The notes beneath the pieces were generated by a model. The model was not told the origin of the DNA, made no database searches, and saw nothing but the letters and a program-made list of their open reading frames with translations. 16,334 nucleotides of DNA, taken from NCBI GenBank assembly GCA_964494005.1, contig CAZBQE010000019.1, positions 1 through 16,334 of the forward strand, given 5' to 3'. This DNA comes from CAJBLF01 sp964494005 (GTDB lineage Bacteria; Patescibacteriota; Gracilibacteria; Absconditabacterales; Absconditicoccaceae). Positions 15,409 to 16,334 of this stretch are shown here, in pieces (the stretch's first letter is position 1; each line of letters starts with the position of its first letter). Made by a program: the position numbers and the translations under genes.

Positions 15409-16071
15409 ATGTTTAAAAAACACAGTATTATTACTATTTTGTGTTTATTATCACTCGTGATTGTCGGATGCGGAAAATCCGGAACCAGTGACACATCAAA
15501 CAACTTGCAAAACTGCCAGTCACTTTGTGACCAACAAGCTGTTATGTACAAAGACCAGGCAGCTAATTATAAATCAAGCTGTTATAGTAATTGCCAAAAA
15601 ATCGAGACTATGAACCAAGAAAGAGACGCAAATGGAGATCTGAATAACAATGATATCAGTGATAGCGATGTCAGTGATAGCGATGAAGAAACCACAACTA
15701 CAGATGAAGAAATAATAACAGAAGCTGATTGTGATAAAATATGCAATAGTAGTATCTGGTTAGCTGCCACAACAGAAGAAAGAAAAGAATGTGCAACAAG
15801 TTGTAAGGTGGGAATAAAAATTGGTTCAGATAATATCAGCGATTGTAATAATATAGAAATAGAAAGTGAAGGAATGTTTACTAAAGATTCCTGTATAGCA
15901 ACTAAAGCTGTAGATCAAAATAAGATAGAATATTGTGAAATGATCGAAGACGAACAAACGATAGCTACCTGTTATATAGGACTAGCTCAAGCAAATAATG
16001 ATATATCTATATGTAACAAAATAAAAAACGAGGAGAATAAGGCATATTGCAATATGATTCTTAGCCAGTAA
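15409..16071 (+). CDS. Cys-patterned lipoprotein of unknown function
   Basis: A 220-residue lipoprotein. The signal peptide ends in the lipobox I-V-G-C with Cys21 as the lipidation site. Beyond it are 14 cysteines, all in regular pairs: C-x3-C at 36/40 with 58/62, C-x3-C at 108/112 with 128/132, then three repeats with single cysteines (146/162, 176/188, 202/214) of the form I-x2-C-x2-I-x8-C. A 30-residue acidic Ser/Asp linker (N-D-I-S-D-S-D-V-S-D-S-D) separates the first two parts. The pattern suggests three disulphide-linked helical hairpin units on the outer face of the membrane. No UGA occurs. I do not recognise a named family; the C-terminal repeat resembles Cys repeats of uncharacterised archaeal and CPR proteins. 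Confidence 0.85.
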   Translation: MFKKHSIITILCLLSLVIVGCGKSGTSDTSNNLQNCQSLCDQQAVMYKDQAANYKSSCYSNCQKIETMNQERDANGDLNNNDISDSDVSDSDEETTTTDEEIITEADCDKICNSSIWLAATTEERKECATSCKVGIKIGSDNISDCNNIEIESEGMFTKDSCIATKAVDQNKIEYCEMIEDEQTIATCYIGLAQANNDISICNKIKNEENKAYCNMILSQ

Positions 16072-16088
16072 TATCTAACCAAATAATC

Positions 16089-16184
16089 ATGGATGTACTC
16101 CATCCCTATACAAACCTTGATGTTCTCAATCAGTATGGTAAAGTAAATCCTTATCTAAAAATTTTTACGAAACAAAAAAAATAG
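16089..16184 (+). CDS. Possible 31-codon ORF after the lipoprotein gene
   Basis: An ATG 17 nt downstream of the lipoprotein stop opens a 31-codon frame ending in UAG. The product starts M-D-V-L-H-P-Y-T-N-L and ends with a basic tail. There is no family match and no visible ribosome binding site. Its only support is position upstream of a terminator, so it may be chance. Confidence 0.25.
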   Translation: MDVLHPYTNLDVLNQYGKVNPYLKIFTKQKK

Positions 16185-16203
16185 GGTTAATTAAAGAAAA
16201 TGG

Positions 16204-16329
16204 GTGGCTAAAATAGAGGAAAAGATTAGTAGGTAATTGCTTTATCTACTAATTTTTTATAAAGAGAAAATAAAAAAACTGGCATAATAGAAAAAAATGT
16301 GTGGCTAAAATAGGGGAAAAGATTAGTAG
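16204..16329 (+). repeat. 29-bp direct repeat pair, period 97 bp
   Basis: The repeat at 16204-16232 recurs at 16301-16329 with a single A/G mismatch; it begins GTGGCTAAAATAG and ends GATTAGTAG. The bases just before each copy are also similar. The first copy's end forms the 5' arm of a terminator. The second copy reaches the window edge, so the array may continue. Confidence 0.85.
16225..16258 (+). terminator. Rho-independent terminator
   Basis: ATTAGTAGGTAA and TTATCTACTAAT form a 12-bp stem with one G-U pair and a 5-nt loop, followed by six T. It closes the SLH-to-lipoprotein plus-strand block. The 5' arm overlaps the end of the 29-bp repeat. Confidence 0.88.
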
Positions 16330-16334
16330 AGAAC

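Noticed and set aside
16204..16334. CRISPR array
   Set aside because: Only two copies, a 68-nt gap holding a terminator, and no cas genes.
1..16334. Mobile element, phage, toxin-antitoxin or defence module
   Set aside because: No transposase, integrase, terminal inverted repeats or known toxin, nuclease or antitoxin pair was seen; all sizeable genes are housekeeping, envelope or unrecognised.

Overview
The window is AT-rich bacterial DNA that only makes sense if UGA is read as glycine (translation table 25). Sixteen confident genes contain in-frame UGA codons, 63 by my count, and no gene needs UGA as a stop; all end in UAA or UAG. Many UGAs fall on motif glycines: the MurC nucleotide loop, the signal peptidase G-D-N-R box, the metallophosphoesterase GDLH, GDY and GHLH motifs, and the NDP kinase active site. 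This code is known from Gracilibacteria (BD1-5/GN02) and Absconditabacteria (SR1) of the Patescibacteria/CPR. CGA is common and reads sensibly as arginine, so lineages that reassigned CGA/CGG to tryptophan seem less likely. With the standard code most of these genes would look like strings of fragments.

Layout. 1-707: end of an unrecognised gene, closed by a strong terminator. 780-4103: surface polysaccharide genes, namely a polysaccharide pyruvyl transferase (+), a convergent family 2 glycosyltransferase (-) and an O-antigen ligase/polymerase-like membrane protein (+). 4199-6573: a minus-strand run, in transcription order tRNA-Leu(CAA) with its own terminator, ssb, a possible 43-codon gene, lepB, a membrane protein with a PH-like domain, and an Hsp20-like protein. 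6705-8123: murC (+), ending base-to-base against a convergent PEBP (YbhB/YbcL) gene at 8124-8564. 8725-9969: metallophosphoesterase (+). 10054-11663: a minus-strand block of ndk, rpmE (L31) and a second PH-like membrane protein. 11863-16071: a plus-strand block of a secreted protein with about six SLH motifs, a small membrane protein, ruvB, a DUF5652-like membrane protein and a Cys-rich lipoprotein. 16072-16334: non-coding or nearly so, with a strong terminator flanked by a 29-bp direct repeat.

The most coherent biology is the cell envelope. A CsaB-type pyruvyl transferase makes the ketal-pyruvate groups that SLH domains bind on secondary wall polymers in other bacteria. Finding both in one window, with an O-antigen ligase homologue, a glycosyltransferase and MurC, suggests peptidoglycan carrying a pyruvylated polymer that anchors an SLH protein. 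That is inference. No mobile element, CRISPR array, phage module or defence island was found.

The most unusual DNA feature is a recurrent family of degenerate 7-8-bp tandem repeats. They lie between genes and also inside the pyruvyl transferase and murC reading frames. I found no clearly new multi-gene system.
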